Positions 26,250 to 34,983 are shown, counted from the stretch's first letter. The stretch is DNA of 46,972 nt from Zoogloeaceae bacterium (GCA_031256795.1 JAIRPW010000044.1:1-46972), one strand, 5' to 3'. Numbers and translations are program-made. Notes: a model not told the origin generated them from the letters alone.

Positions 26250-26278
26250 AATATAAACGTTCATTCTTTGGCGCGCAA
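26250..26278 (-). promoter_or_regulatory. Sigma-70 promoter of the nrdAB operon
   Basis: TTGCGC (26278-26273), exactly 17 bases, TATATT (26255-26250). Predicted transcription start is near 26243, immediately before the riboswitch aptamer. Confidence 0.65.
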
Positions 26279-26298
26279 GGCGTTTTGAAAGTCACAGG

Positions 26299-26332
26299 AA
26301 AAAGCGGACGCCCGTTTTCTCCCGTTCTCCGC
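26299..26332 (-). terminator. Possible terminator after the sirtuin gene
   Basis: On the minus strand GCGGA (26332-26328) and TCCGC (26308-26304) flank a 19-base loop, followed by TTTTTCC. The stem is only 5 bp. It would insulate the nrd promoter from sirtuin transcription. Confidence 0.4.
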
Positions 26333-26333
26333 G

Positions 26334-27119
26334 TCAGATCAGCGCTTCCATTTCCCCGGCAATCATGGTCAGCGCCTCCGCCGCGCCCAGCGGAATCTGA
26401 TATGTGACGCGCGAACTCAAATGCGTCCGCCCAGGATTGATCTCCACACTGGGAATCCCGCGCTGAATCGCCTGCAGCATTGGCTGCGCAATATACGGGA
26501 ACACACTGGTCGTTCCAATAGAAAACACCATGTCAAACCCTTTCGCCAGAGCCGCCAGGAAACGCTCCAATTCGCGTTCCGGCAGCATCTCGCCGAAAAG
26601 CACCACTTCAGGACGCAATGCCGCGCCGCATTCCGGGCAAGGCGGCGGCACATTCTTTGCGGAAAGGCTTTCTGTCCGCGTCCGATAATCACAGCGCGTA
26701 CAGCGAAGCCGATGCACATCCCCGTGAATTTCCACCACATTTTCGCTGCCCGCCGCACGGTGCAAGCCATCAATATTTTGCGTCAACACCATGACATACG
26801 GCAGCGTTTCCTCCCAGCGCGCAATCCAGCGATGCGCGGCATTGGGACCCGCGACGCGGCAATTTTTCTCAATCGCCGCAAGGTATTTCCAGGGAATTTC
26901 AGGACGGCGACGCAACATTTCTCCCGATAACGCTTCCTCAATCGGCAACCCTTCTTCCGTCAAATCATGCTCGTACAAACCGCCCAAACCCCGATAGGTC
27001 GGCAAGCCAGAATCTGCGGAAATTCCCGCGCCTGTAATCAATAACACCCGCCGCGCCTTCATGAGCAGCGCAGCGATTTCCCTAGTCGCGCGCGTTACGC
27101 GAGCCTCTGTATCCTGCAT
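26334..27119 (-). CDS. Sir2-family NAD-dependent protein deacylase
   Basis: Sirtuins remove acyl groups from protein lysines using NAD. The 261-residue product has the NAD-binding GAGISADSG (residues 30-38), TQNID (113-117), catalytic His132 (IHGDVH), a four-Cys zinc site (Cys140, Cys143, Cys161, Cys164) and SIGTTS near the C-terminal Rossmann half. Length and order are standard. It starts 12 bases after the carbonic anhydrase stop, with GGAA 5 bases upstream, so the two are probably one transcript. Residues that would define desuccinylase activity cannot be assigned with certainty. The nearest downstream element is the nrd promoter. Confidence 0.93.
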   Translation of the reverse strand: MQDTEARVTRATREIAALLMKARRVLLITGAGISADSGLPTYRGLGGLYEHDLTEEGLPIEEALSGEMLRRRPEIPWKYLAAIEKNCRVAGPNAAHRWIARWEETLPYVMVLTQNIDGLHRAAGSENVVEIHGDVHRLRCTRCDYRTRTESLSAKNVPPPCPECGAALRPEVVLFGEMLPERELERFLAALAKGFDMVFSIGTTSVFPYIAQPMLQAIQRGIPSVEINPGRTHLSSRVTYQIPLGAAEALTMIAGEMEALI

Positions 27120-27131
27120 AAAAATTCCGGT

Positions 27132-27932
27132 TCAGTTCTTGCTGACAATCCGCTGATGCAAAGGCTGCACAGGGCGGCGATTTTCCGAATATAAACTGCG
27201 AAAAGCCTTGATCTGCTCCTCCGACAACTCAATAGGCTGTCTTAACACAATCCAATTCACGTTTTCCGTACAGGGCGGCGTCGTCAACGAGCCAATATAT
27301 TCAAACGCCTCTTGCGTGTGCGGTAAAAAAACCTCCGTATTCAGAGTAACCGCGATCTCATCGTGCGTACGCGCGGGCAAATTGCGGAATAAATCGGCCA
27401 GCGCGCGATTCTCATGCCCCTGCAAAACCAAAACCGCAAGCACCGTCACCTCGCCCGATGCGCTGCGATGCACCAGATGAATTTCCAGCGGATAATGCCG
27501 TCCCTCAAAAGAATGCTCACTGGGCGCGTGCATATGAAACTGCTCCAGCACAAACATGCTGCTGCCATAATCCAGGCGGTTGCGGCTTTCCGTCGCATGC
27601 CCTTCCACCGTATGACCATTGTTCACCACCTGAAAATGCGTCGTCCGATAATCAAAGGCAAAAGGTTTATATAACCCCATGGACGCCTCCGCGATGAAAT
27701 CAACCGGAGACTGCCGCATTCCTTTCGCGCATAAACTACTGGCAGACGAAAGATTGCCCCAGTGTTCCGGCCCCGTATTCCCATGATACGACCACGCATT
27801 CTGCCCGGAAACATGCTCCTCCGCTCCCACCGCGCCCGCTGCGAAAGCCAGAGAAATACCAATGAAAAAATGCGCCGCCGCGCGCGCGCAAAAACAGCGC
27901 GGGGACAAGCAGGAATACAACGTTTCTCGCAT
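27132..27932 (-). CDS. Periplasmic alpha-type carbonic anhydrase
   Basis: The enzyme hydrates CO2 to bicarbonate. The 266-residue precursor has a signal peptide ending about residue 37 (AVGA-EE) and the mature start WSYHGNTGPEHWGNL. Zinc ligands are His133 and His135 (QFHMHAPSEH) and His152 (EIHLVH). The proton-shuttle position His107 (NNGHTV) and the GSLTTPPC block with the Thr gatekeeper are present. Cys68 and the PPC cysteine are placed for the usual disulfide. GGGAG lies 8 bases before the ATG. It probably sits at the head of a two-gene unit with the sirtuin. Its physiological role could be CO2/bicarbonate supply or acid tolerance; sequence does not decide. Confidence 0.95.
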   Translation of the reverse strand: MRETLYSCLSPRCFCARAAAHFFIGISLAFAAGAVGAEEHVSGQNAWSYHGNTGPEHWGNLSSASSLCAKGMRQSPVDFIAEASMGLYKPFAFDYRTTHFQVVNNGHTVEGHATESRNRLDYGSSMFVLEQFHMHAPSEHSFEGRHYPLEIHLVHRSASGEVTVLAVLVLQGHENRALADLFRNLPARTHDEIAVTLNTEVFLPHTQEAFEYIGSLTTPPCTENVNWIVLRQPIELSEEQIKAFRSLYSENRRPVQPLHQRIVSKN

Positions 27933-27960
27933 GTCAGTTTCTCCCTAAGGCTCAAATAGA

Positions 27961-27990
27961 CAAACCCGCCTCAGACGCAGCAGAGGCGGG
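27961..27990 (-). terminator. Terminator after the M48 peptidase gene
   Basis: On the minus strand CCCGCCT (27990-27984) pairs with AGGCGGG (27971-27965) around a 12-base loop, followed by TTTG. The stem is good; the T run is short. Confidence 0.55.
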
Positions 27991-28010
27991 CAAAGAACTT
28001 CTGGACGGCC

Positions 28011-28904
28011 TCAGCCTTTCTTTTTGGCCGCCGGTTTCTCGGCAGCCTCATACAGAGGTAAAACGCGCGGCAAAGTCGCCTCAATTTCCTGAATCCGGCT
28101 GCTGCTGGAAGGATGCGTAGACAACCAGGACAGCGACGCGCCCCCACCCGAGGCCGCGTCCATTTTTTTCCATAGGGTCACGCCCGCGCGCGGATCAAAA
28201 CCCGCCCGCGCCGCCAGATCAAGGCCCACCATATCCGCCTCGCTTTCATCATTGCGCGAGAATTTCAAAGACAGCAAATTGCCGCCCATTTCAAATACCT
28301 TCTCGTATTTCCCGCCTCCGACGACCTTGCCCAACAACCCTACCCCCAGGGAAGTCGCCTGGTTTTTCCCAATCTGGGAACGCGCGTGTTCACGTAACGC
28401 ATGCGCCGCCTCATGCCCCATCACAATGGCAATCTCGTCATCGCTCAGCTTCAATCCGTCCACAAGCCCTGTATAAAACGCGATTTTCCCACCCGGCATA
28501 CAAAAGGCATTGACCGTTTTGTCGGCAATCAAATGAACTTCCCATTTCCAGTTTTTGGCTTCTTCATTAAAACGCGGCGCAAACAAAATAATCCGTTGCG
28601 CAATGGCGGCCACGCGCTTTCCAGAAGCAGTCCCCGTCGCCAGCGCGCCTTTTTGCTTCGCTTCCCGAATCAAGGCCTGATATTCCCGACCGGCTTGTTT
28701 CTCCAGCTCCGCCGCCGGAACCATGGAGCGGAAAGACGACGGTTCCCCCACCTCTACGCCAATCGTCCCCGTTTTGCCGACGCTGGTTTTTCCAGACTGC
28801 GCCGCCGCAGAAGACGCGCCTCCCGTCGTCTGGCAACCCGCAACCGCTCCCAGCAGAAGCAGCGCCCCCAGCAAAAAGCGCGCCCGCGCTCCTGTCGTTT
28901 TCAT
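28011..28904 (-). CDS. M48-family zinc metallopeptidase, lipoprotein
   Basis: A 297-residue lipoprotein. The signal peptide ends in the lipobox GAVAGC with the lipidated Cys24. The M48 zinc motif is HEAAH at residues 164-168 (IVMGHEAAHALREH), the third ligand Glu lies in SRNDESEADMVGLD, and the C terminus holds LSTHPSSSSRIQEI. This is the LoiP/YcaL type, thought to degrade misfolded outer membrane proteins in the periplasm. AGGAG is 7 bases before the ATG at 28904. The start follows the diguanylate cyclase stop by a single base, so the two are cotranscribed; a functional link is not obvious. Confidence 0.92.
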   Translation of the reverse strand: MKTTGARARFLLGALLLLGAVAGCQTTGGASSAAAQSGKTSVGKTGTIGVEVGEPSSFRSMVPAAELEKQAGREYQALIREAKQKGALATGTASGKRVAAIAQRIILFAPRFNEEAKNWKWEVHLIADKTVNAFCMPGGKIAFYTGLVDGLKLSDDEIAIVMGHEAAHALREHARSQIGKNQATSLGVGLLGKVVGGGKYEKVFEMGGNLLSLKFSRNDESEADMVGLDLAARAGFDPRAGVTLWKKMDAASGGGASLSWLSTHPSSSSRIQEIEATLPRVLPLYEAAEKPAAKKKG

Positions 28905-28905
28905 C

Positions 28906-30768
28906 TCAATACTCCTGCTCCGTCGTCCACATTTCCTGTTCAAACCGTACTACGCGATTGCGCCCCGTTTGCTTCGCGCGGTACAGCGCGACGTCCGCGA
29001 ATTTGACGGTCTGCCAGAAAGTCCCGCTATCCTTCGGATAATCCGAAACGCCAATGGAAATCGTTTTTTGCAACACGACGCCGCCCACATTGACGCGGAT
29101 CTTCTCCACGGCACAGCGAATGTTCTCGGCGACCTGATCCGCCGCCGCGCCCTCCGCGTCTTGCAGCACAATTAAAAACTCCTCGCCCCCATAACGAATC
29201 ACCATATCCGACGCGCGCACCGATTGTTTCAGCACCTGCGCCAGCGATTTCAGCACCGCGTCCCCCGCGTCATGCCCATAATTGTCATTGACCATCTTAA
29301 AGTAATCGAGGTCAAGCATCAGAATCGCCAAATGAATCTGCTGACGGCGCACATTGGCCAGCAAGGTCTCCACATATTCTTCCAGATACCGGCGATTATT
29401 GAGACCAGTCATGGGATCGCGCAAAGAAGATTCCTTCAGCGTCTCAGTCAGACGCCGCGCCTCCAGAACAGGCGCCGCCTCGCGCAGGTAAACATTGATA
29501 TACGGCAGCGTCGCCGTAATCCTGTCCTGGTCCGCCTCCTTGACAACCAGCTGCACCACGCTGCCAACCACGCCGGACTGAAGCACCGGAAAACACAGAT
29601 AGCCGCGCCGTTCTCCGTCATCCGGGGCGGAAAAGGCATAGCAAATATCCAGCTGCTCAATCCCGTCCACCAAATGCCCGGTACGCCGCGCGCGGCAGGT
29701 TTCCGGACGCTCCAGAATCTGGGCGTTGCACCAGCGGCACGGAGCGAACAAAGCGCCATCCACCATCACGGTCGACATCTCGTTACAACCGCTCGCAACC
29801 TCATAGATGGAAAACTCGTTTAGCTTAAACTCGTCCTGCAAAGTGATGGCAAGCCGCTGATATACCTCAATTTTGGCCTCGTCCTCTTCAATCGCCTGTT
29901 TAAAATGGGCAGCTTTGGTCAGGCCTTCCACCATATCAATCGTCACGGTCAGCAAATTTTCATCCGCTTTCGGCTTTCGGCCCGTCAGCTGCGCGACCTG
30001 CCGCCCAATTCTGCTTAAGCCCTCATTCAAAAAATTCATCAAATGATTCAGGCCCAGCGCGATCTGCCCGATTTCGTCATTGGTTTGTTGCGTGACCTTG
30101 ACGCCAAAATTTCCGTTAATCGCCTGCGCCACCACTTCCTCCACCTCATGCGCAGTATTGGAGATCGGGCGCAACACCTTTCGCAGAAAGAGAAACAGGA
30201 AAAACGCGAATATCCCCACCGTGCCGACAATTCCGCCGACCGTCACCATCGCCTGATTACGCAGCGAAGTCATGGACATCGTCATCGTGACCGCGCCTAA
30301 AACATCGCCTTCGCTCACCTGGTGGCATTGCATACAATTGGGCGTGTCGCGGGAATCCGCGATATAGGGAATCGTGCTACGGAAAATCAGCTCGTCTCCC
30401 TTTTCCAGAATCTGGAAGCGATGCCTGCCTTCCTTCATCACCAATTCTTCCACCTCGTCCGGCTTAAACTCCCCTCCCGTGCTTTCGCCAAATTGCTGGG
30501 TTACCAGGGGAGCGCGCACGACATAGGCGGAAAGAAGGCCATGTACCTCCGTAATGCGTCTCAGGAAAGACTGTCGACGATCAATGACGCCATTAATCAT
30601 CGCCTCCGTCAGGTGTACCCGGACGATTTCGGACGCCGTTCGGACATGCGCTTCCGCAACGTCCTCGGAAAACCGCCGGAAGGCATATAGACTGATCGCG
30701 GCCACCACAATAATCAACGCAACCGCGATGATCGTGAAAAACAACGAAATTTTGGCATTGAGACGCAT
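28906..30768 (-). CDS. Membrane diguanylate cyclase with periplasmic haem-c motif, HAMP and Cys-rich cytoplasmic domain
   Basis: A 620-residue GGDEF protein. TM1 is about residues 9-30 and a periplasmic domain spans 31-172. Within it, CMQCH at 145-149 is the haem-c attachment motif CXXCH, seen in DUF3365/Tll0287-like sensor domains. TM2 is about 173-196, a HAMP linker about 197-250, then a GAF-like region about 280-435 with Cys328, 344, 347, 358, 376 and 392 (CRWC at 344-347). The cyclase core has GGEEF at 527-531 and the inhibitory I-site RASD at 518-521, so it should be active and product-inhibited. It is divergent from motA, and cyclic di-GMP commonly opposes motility. An in-frame ATG six codons upstream (30786) is an alternative start. 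Confidence 0.92.
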   Translation of the reverse strand: MRLNAKISLFFTIIAVALIIVVAAISLYAFRRFSEDVAEAHVRTASEIVRVHLTEAMINGVIDRRQSFLRRITEVHGLLSAYVVRAPLVTQQFGESTGGEFKPDEVEELVMKEGRHRFQILEKGDELIFRSTIPYIADSRDTPNCMQCHQVSEGDVLGAVTMTMSMTSLRNQAMVTVGGIVGTVGIFAFFLFLFLRKVLRPISNTAHEVEEVVAQAINGNFGVKVTQQTNDEIGQIALGLNHLMNFLNEGLSRIGRQVAQLTGRKPKADENLLTVTIDMVEGLTKAAHFKQAIEEDEAKIEVYQRLAITLQDEFKLNEFSIYEVASGCNEMSTVMVDGALFAPCRWCNAQILERPETCRARRTGHLVDGIEQLDICYAFSAPDDGERRGYLCFPVLQSGVVGSVVQLVVKEADQDRITATLPYINVYLREAAPVLEARRLTETLKESSLRDPMTGLNNRRYLEEYVETLLANVRRQQIHLAILMLDLDYFKMVNDNYGHDAGDAVLKSLAQVLKQSVRASDMVIRYGGEEFLIVLQDAEGAAADQVAENIRCAVEKIRVNVGGVVLQKTISIGVSDYPKDSGTFWQTVKFADVALYRAKQTGRNRVVRFEQEMWTTEQEY

Positions 30769-31016
30769 TGTAAATTGTCCATCCACCCCGTGGAGATAGG
30801 GAATTCTGCCAGTTAAATATTAAAAAGGAAAGATTTGCTTATAACATTTCACGCCTTAAAAACCAAAGAGATAACAAAGCGCGCGACAGAAAAAGCCGCG
30901 CGTCCTCTTCGTCTTTCTTGCCGCGCGACGGCGCAGAACATGTAGAATATATTCATATTCCATTCTGAAGGCTTTTGTCTCGGCGGGCGGCGCCGTCATC
31001 GTAAAAGGACTTCTCC

Positions 31017-31874
31017 ATGCTGTTGATTATCGGTTACATCATTGTTCTGGCCTCCACGCTAGGAACTTTTTCCATACACGGCAGCCTCGCGGCCCTGTGG
31101 ATGCCCACAGAATACTTGGCGATTTTCGGATTGCTCATTGGCGGCTTTATCGCCAGCAACAATCCCAAGATTATCAAATCCGTGCTGGGTTCCCTGCCCG
31201 CCATTTTCAAAGGCTCCCGCTACACCCGCACCTATTACATTGACCTGCTCGCCCTGCTCTTTGAGCTGCTCTCCAAAGTGCGCAAAGAAGGATTGATGTC
31301 CATCGAAAACGATGTGGAAAACCCTGAGTCCAGCCCCGTATTTTCCAAATATCCCGACATCATTCACGATCATCATGTTACGGAGTTCGTCTGCGATTAT
31401 CTGCGTATGATGGTTGGCGGCAACCTCAACACACTGGAAGTGGAAGGTCTGATGGATCAGGAGCTGGAACTGCATCATCACGACGCGGAGGAACCCAGTC
31501 ACGTAGTCAATAAACTCGGGGACGCCATGCCCGCTTTTGGGATTGTGGTCGCGGTTATGGGGGTTGTTAACGTCATGGGTTCAGTGGGCGAGCCGCCGCC
31601 CGTGTTGGGCAAGATGATTGGCGGCGCGCTGGTCGGAACTTTTCTCGGCATCCTGGTGTCCTATGGCTTTGTGCAGCCGGTAGGCTCTCTTTTGGGACAC
31701 GCGGCAAACGACAACGGCAGGGTCTATGGGGCTGTCAAAGCGGTTCTTCTGGCCTCCATGTCTGGGTACGCGCCGCAGATTGCCATTGAGTTCGGACGCA
31801 AAAACCTGCCGGCGGATTGCCGCCCGACCTTCCTGGAACTGGAAGAAGAGCTGAAAAGCCGCAAGGGACGCTAA
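31017..31874 (+). CDS. motA: Flagellar motor stator protein MotA
   Basis: MotA forms the proton channel stator of the flagellar motor with MotB. The 285-residue product has four membrane segments (about 2-22, 30-50, 168-192 and 200-222), a large cytoplasmic loop between the second and third, and the conserved GDAMPAFGIVVAVMGVV block containing the functional proline. AAGGA is 7 bases before the ATG. The 248-base gap to the divergent cyclase has an AT-rich start and a possible extended -10 (TGTAGAAT near 30951); no clear sigma-28 consensus was found. It heads the motility/chemotaxis cluster. Confidence 0.96.
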   Translation: MLLIIGYIIVLASTLGTFSIHGSLAALWMPTEYLAIFGLLIGGFIASNNPKIIKSVLGSLPAIFKGSRYTRTYYIDLLALLFELLSKVRKEGLMSIENDVENPESSPVFSKYPDIIHDHHVTEFVCDYLRMMVGGNLNTLEVEGLMDQELELHHHDAEEPSHVVNKLGDAMPAFGIVVAVMGVVNVMGSVGEPPPVLGKMIGGALVGTFLGILVSYGFVQPVGSLLGHAANDNGRVYGAVKAVLLASMSGYAPQIAIEFGRKNLPADCRPTFLELEEELKSRKGR

Positions 31875-31895
31875 GAGGATGGGACGCCGAAGATC

Positions 31896-32810
31896 ATGAG
31901 CAACAATACGACGCCTATCGTAGTCAAGCGCATCAAAAAAGGCGGAGCCGCAGGACATGGCGGCGCATGGAAAATCGCCTACGCCGACTTTGTAACCGCC
32001 ATGATGGCGTTCTTTCTCCTGATGTGGCTTTTGGGTTCCACGGCCAAGGGCGATCTGCAAGGTATCGCCGAGTTTTTTCAGAATCCGCTCATGATCGCCA
32101 ACAGCGGCGGCAAGGGAGTGGGCGACGCTTCCAGCATCTTACAGGGCGGCGGCCAGGATTTAACCAAAAGCCAGGGACAAATCAAGCGCGGCAGCGCGCG
32201 AGACAGGAAATCCCTGCGCGAGCAGCGGCGTGAATATGAGCGGATGGAACGGCAGTCCCTGGAAAAGCTCAAAAAACGCATTGAGGAAATGATCAACGAC
32301 TCGCCGCAGCTACGCATTTTCAAGAATCAGCTTTTGCTGGATCTCACCTCCGAAGGACTGCGCATCCAGATCGTGGACGAGCAAAACCGTCCGATGTTTG
32401 ACCTGGCCAGCGATGTTTTAAAACCTTATACCCGTGAGATTCTGCATGAAATCGGGAATGTCTTGAATGATGTGCCGTACCGCTTGAGCCTTGCCGGACA
32501 CACAGACGCCGCGCAATACGCGGGCGGCGCGCGCGGCTTTTCCAACTGGGAACTTTCCGCCAACCGGGCAAACGCCTCGCGCCGGGAGCTGGTCACGGGC
32601 GGCCTGGAAGACACCAAAGTGCTGCGCGTCGTCGGCCTTTCCTCTTCAGTCCTGTTTGACCCCAACGATCCGCTCAATCCTGTCAACCGCCGCATTAGCA
32701 TCGTCGTTCTGAACAAGCGCACCGAAATGGCCATTTTGCAGGAAAGCGGCCCGGATACCATGGACGACCTTGACGACGAAGAGGAAGCGCCTGCCGCGTC
32801 GCCGCCTTAA
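31896..32810 (+). CDS. motB: Flagellar motor stator protein MotB
   Basis: MotB anchors the stator to peptidoglycan and carries the proton-conducting Asp. The 304-residue product starts with a basic cytoplasmic tail (VVKRIKKGGAAGHGGAWK), then one membrane helix with Asp31 (YADFVTAMMAFFLLMWL). A linker follows, and then the OmpA-like peptidoglycan-binding domain (LSLAGHTDAAQYAGG...SNWELSANRANASRREL). The C-terminal tail is acidic (DDLDDEEEA). It starts 21 bases after motA. These features are those of proton-driven MotB rather than PomB, although ion choice is inferred. Confidence 0.96.
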   Translation: MSNNTTPIVVKRIKKGGAAGHGGAWKIAYADFVTAMMAFFLLMWLLGSTAKGDLQGIAEFFQNPLMIANSGGKGVGDASSILQGGGQDLTKSQGQIKRGSARDRKSLREQRREYERMERQSLEKLKKRIEEMINDSPQLRIFKNQLLLDLTSEGLRIQIVDEQNRPMFDLASDVLKPYTREILHEIGNVLNDVPYRLSLAGHTDAAQYAGGARGFSNWELSANRANASRRELVTGGLEDTKVLRVVGLSSSVLFDPNDPLNPVNRRISIVVLNKRTEMAILQESGPDTMDDLDDEEEAPAASPP

Positions 32811-32842
32811 TTTTCCGCCATTCCCCAAAACAGAAAACCTCC

Positions 32843-33835
32843 ATGTCCCTTCCATCTTCCGCGCCGCCCGCCCCCCGTCTTTCCCGCAGCGTCTTGACGC
32901 CCGCGCCGACGCAAACGCTCACCCAGCGGCTGGCCGCCATCCGCCAGGCCACAAATCCCGCCGCGTCAGACGCCAACACGCTAACGCGCGAATTTTCTTT
33001 CCAGAACGCGGATTTCGAGCGCGTACGCAAGCTGATTTACGCCAAGGCAGGCATTTCGCTTTCCAGCGCCAAACAAGATATGGTGTATTCCCGCCTTTCC
33101 CGGCGTTTGCGCGCCACCGGCAAAAAAACCTTCAGCGAGTATCTTGATTTTCTGGAGCAGCGCAAGGACGCCGCAGAATGGGAACACTTCGTTAATGCGT
33201 TAACTACCAATCTGACTTCTTTTTTCCGGGAGCCGCATCATTTCCCCGCGCTGTCCGCGCATCTGCGCCATATCGCCGCCAAGCGCAAGCAGATCAACAT
33301 CTGGTGCTGCGCGGCTTCCACCGGAGAAGAGCCTTATTCAATTGCCATGACGGTAGCGGATACTTTCACGGGCCTCGGCGGCGCAATGCAAATCAGTATT
33401 CTGTGTTCTGACTTGGATACCAACGTGCTCGCTACTGCGGAAAAAGGCGCGTATTTCCCGGATCGCGTGGAAAAAATTCCGCCGGAGCAGCTGCGGCGCT
33501 ACTTCAGCAAGGGGACAGGAAGCCAGGAGGGGATGTTTTGCGTCAAGCCTGAATTGCGTCGGATGCTGACGTTCCGGCGTCTCAATTTATTGGACTCCGT
33601 GTGGCCGGTCAAAGGCCCTCTGGACGTCATTTTTTGCCGCAACGTTATGATTTATTTTGACAAGCCTACGCAGTACAAGATTCTTTCCCGCTTCGCCCCC
33701 ATGCTGCAACCGGATGGCCTGCTGTTTGCCGGTCACTCGGAAAGTTTTTTACATGCCTCGGATTTGTTCCATTCCTTGGGAAAAACGGTTTATGAGCTTG
33801 CCGCAGGGTATCCCGGCCATACGCCAGCGCGCTAA
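32843..33835 (+). CDS. cheR: Chemotaxis receptor methyltransferase CheR
   Basis: CheR methylates glutamates of chemoreceptors using SAM. The 330-residue product has a Pro/Thr-rich N-terminal tail of about 45 residues, the CheR N-terminal helical domain (FERVRKLIYAKAGISL...DMVYSRLSRRLRATG), the TNLTSFFRE segment, the SAM-binding CAASTGEEPYSIAM loop and FCRNVMIYFD. The tail is longer than in E. coli but seen in other Betaproteobacteria. No strong Shine-Dalgarno precedes the ATG at 32843; the 32-base gap to motB favours one transcript. Confidence 0.95.
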   Translation: MSLPSSAPPAPRLSRSVLTPAPTQTLTQRLAAIRQATNPAASDANTLTREFSFQNADFERVRKLIYAKAGISLSSAKQDMVYSRLSRRLRATGKKTFSEYLDFLEQRKDAAEWEHFVNALTTNLTSFFREPHHFPALSAHLRHIAAKRKQINIWCCAASTGEEPYSIAMTVADTFTGLGGAMQISILCSDLDTNVLATAEKGAYFPDRVEKIPPEQLRRYFSKGTGSQEGMFCVKPELRRMLTFRRLNLLDSVWPVKGPLDVIFCRNVMIYFDKPTQYKILSRFAPMLQPDGLLFAGHSESFLHASDLFHSLGKTVYELAAGYPGHTPAR

Positions 33836-33880
33836 ATGTTCATTGCCGTCTGCGTCCCGCGCGTTTTTTAGGATTCCCTT

Positions 33881-34957
33881 ATGAGTATCCGCGTTCTGGT
33901 TATTGACGATTCCAACTTTATGTGTTTGCAGCTGAGCCGCATCATATCCGCCGCGCCGGATATGGAGGTTGTCGGTATGGCGCATAACGCGAAAGAGGCG
34001 CAGGAAATGCTGCGCACGCTGAAACCCGATGTGCTGACGCTCGATGTAAATATGCCCGGCATGAGCGGCCTGGAATTTCTGGAACGTCTGATGCGCCGTC
34101 GCCCCATGCCCGTGGTCATGGTTTCTTCCTGCACACGGGAAGGCTCGGATGCCGCGCTGAAAGCGCTGGAACTGGGCGCGCTGGATTTTATTGACAAACC
34201 GCGCCTGGACGCCTCCCGCAATCTGGAGCAGTACAGCGCGGATTTGGCGGAAAAAATCCGGGGCGCGAAAAACGCCCGTCTGCCTCCTGTCACCCCGCCG
34301 GATATTTTGCCCTCTGTCAAAGCCAATCTTACCCGGCCTACCGGTAATTGGCTGCCCAATAGTTATTCCACCGCCAACCCAGGAGGCAAACTTATCTTTC
34401 TGGGAGCGTCTACCGGCGGCACGGAGGCCCTTAAGAAAGTGCTGCTCGGTATGCCCGCCAACTGTCCGCCCATTCTGATTGTCCAGCACGTTCCGGAAAC
34501 GTTCAGCGCGGCTCTGGCCGCCAATTTGAATCGTATCTGCCGCCCAGAAGTCATTGAGGCGCAGGGCGAGGAAATTGTGGAAGCGGGAATGGTTTATCTC
34601 ACGCGCGGAAATCATCATATGCAAGTCAAGAAGCAAGGGGATCGTCTGGTCACGGAACTCACGCAAACCCCGCCAGTCAATGGACATCGGCCCTCTGTGG
34701 ACGTGCTGTTTGATTCTGCCGCCGCGCTGGGTAAACAAGCCATTGGAGTCATCCTGACCGGCATGGGAAAAGACGGCGCGCAAGGGCTTTTGCGCATGAA
34801 AAAAGCGGGCGCGCGCACCTTTGGGCAAAACGAGGCTAGCTGCGTTGTTTATGGAATGCCGCGCGAGGCGTTCTTGCTGGGCGCGGTGGACGAAGTTGTC
34901 GACATCTCCCAGATTGCCGAGCGCGTTCTTGCGCTTTTTGGAAAAAAATCACAGTAA
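33881..34957 (+). CDS. cheB: Chemotaxis response regulator/methylesterase CheB
   Basis: CheB removes receptor methyl groups when phosphorylated by CheA. The 358-residue product has a receiver domain with acidic Asp9/Asp10 and phosphoacceptor Asp55 (LTLDVNMPG), a linker, then the esterase domain with catalytic Ser177 (GASTGG), His203 (VQHVPE) and Asp298 (GMGKDGA). The start is 45 bases after cheR. No cheD follows, although cheD often neighbours cheB in Betaproteobacteria. All catalytic residues are intact. Confidence 0.96.
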   Translation: MSIRVLVIDDSNFMCLQLSRIISAAPDMEVVGMAHNAKEAQEMLRTLKPDVLTLDVNMPGMSGLEFLERLMRRRPMPVVMVSSCTREGSDAALKALELGALDFIDKPRLDASRNLEQYSADLAEKIRGAKNARLPPVTPPDILPSVKANLTRPTGNWLPNSYSTANPGGKLIFLGASTGGTEALKKVLLGMPANCPPILIVQHVPETFSAALAANLNRICRPEVIEAQGEEIVEAGMVYLTRGNHHMQVKKQGDRLVTELTQTPPVNGHRPSVDVLFDSAAALGKQAIGVILTGMGKDGAQGLLRMKKAGARTFGQNEASCVVYGMPREAFLLGAVDEVVDISQIAERVLALFGKKSQ

Positions 34958-34983
34958 TCTCAAATGGAATAGGATGTAAAAGC

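Noticed and set aside
30769-31016. Sigma-28 (FliA) promoter in front of motA
   Set aside because: No TAAA and GCCGATAA pair at the right spacing was found; only partial matches.
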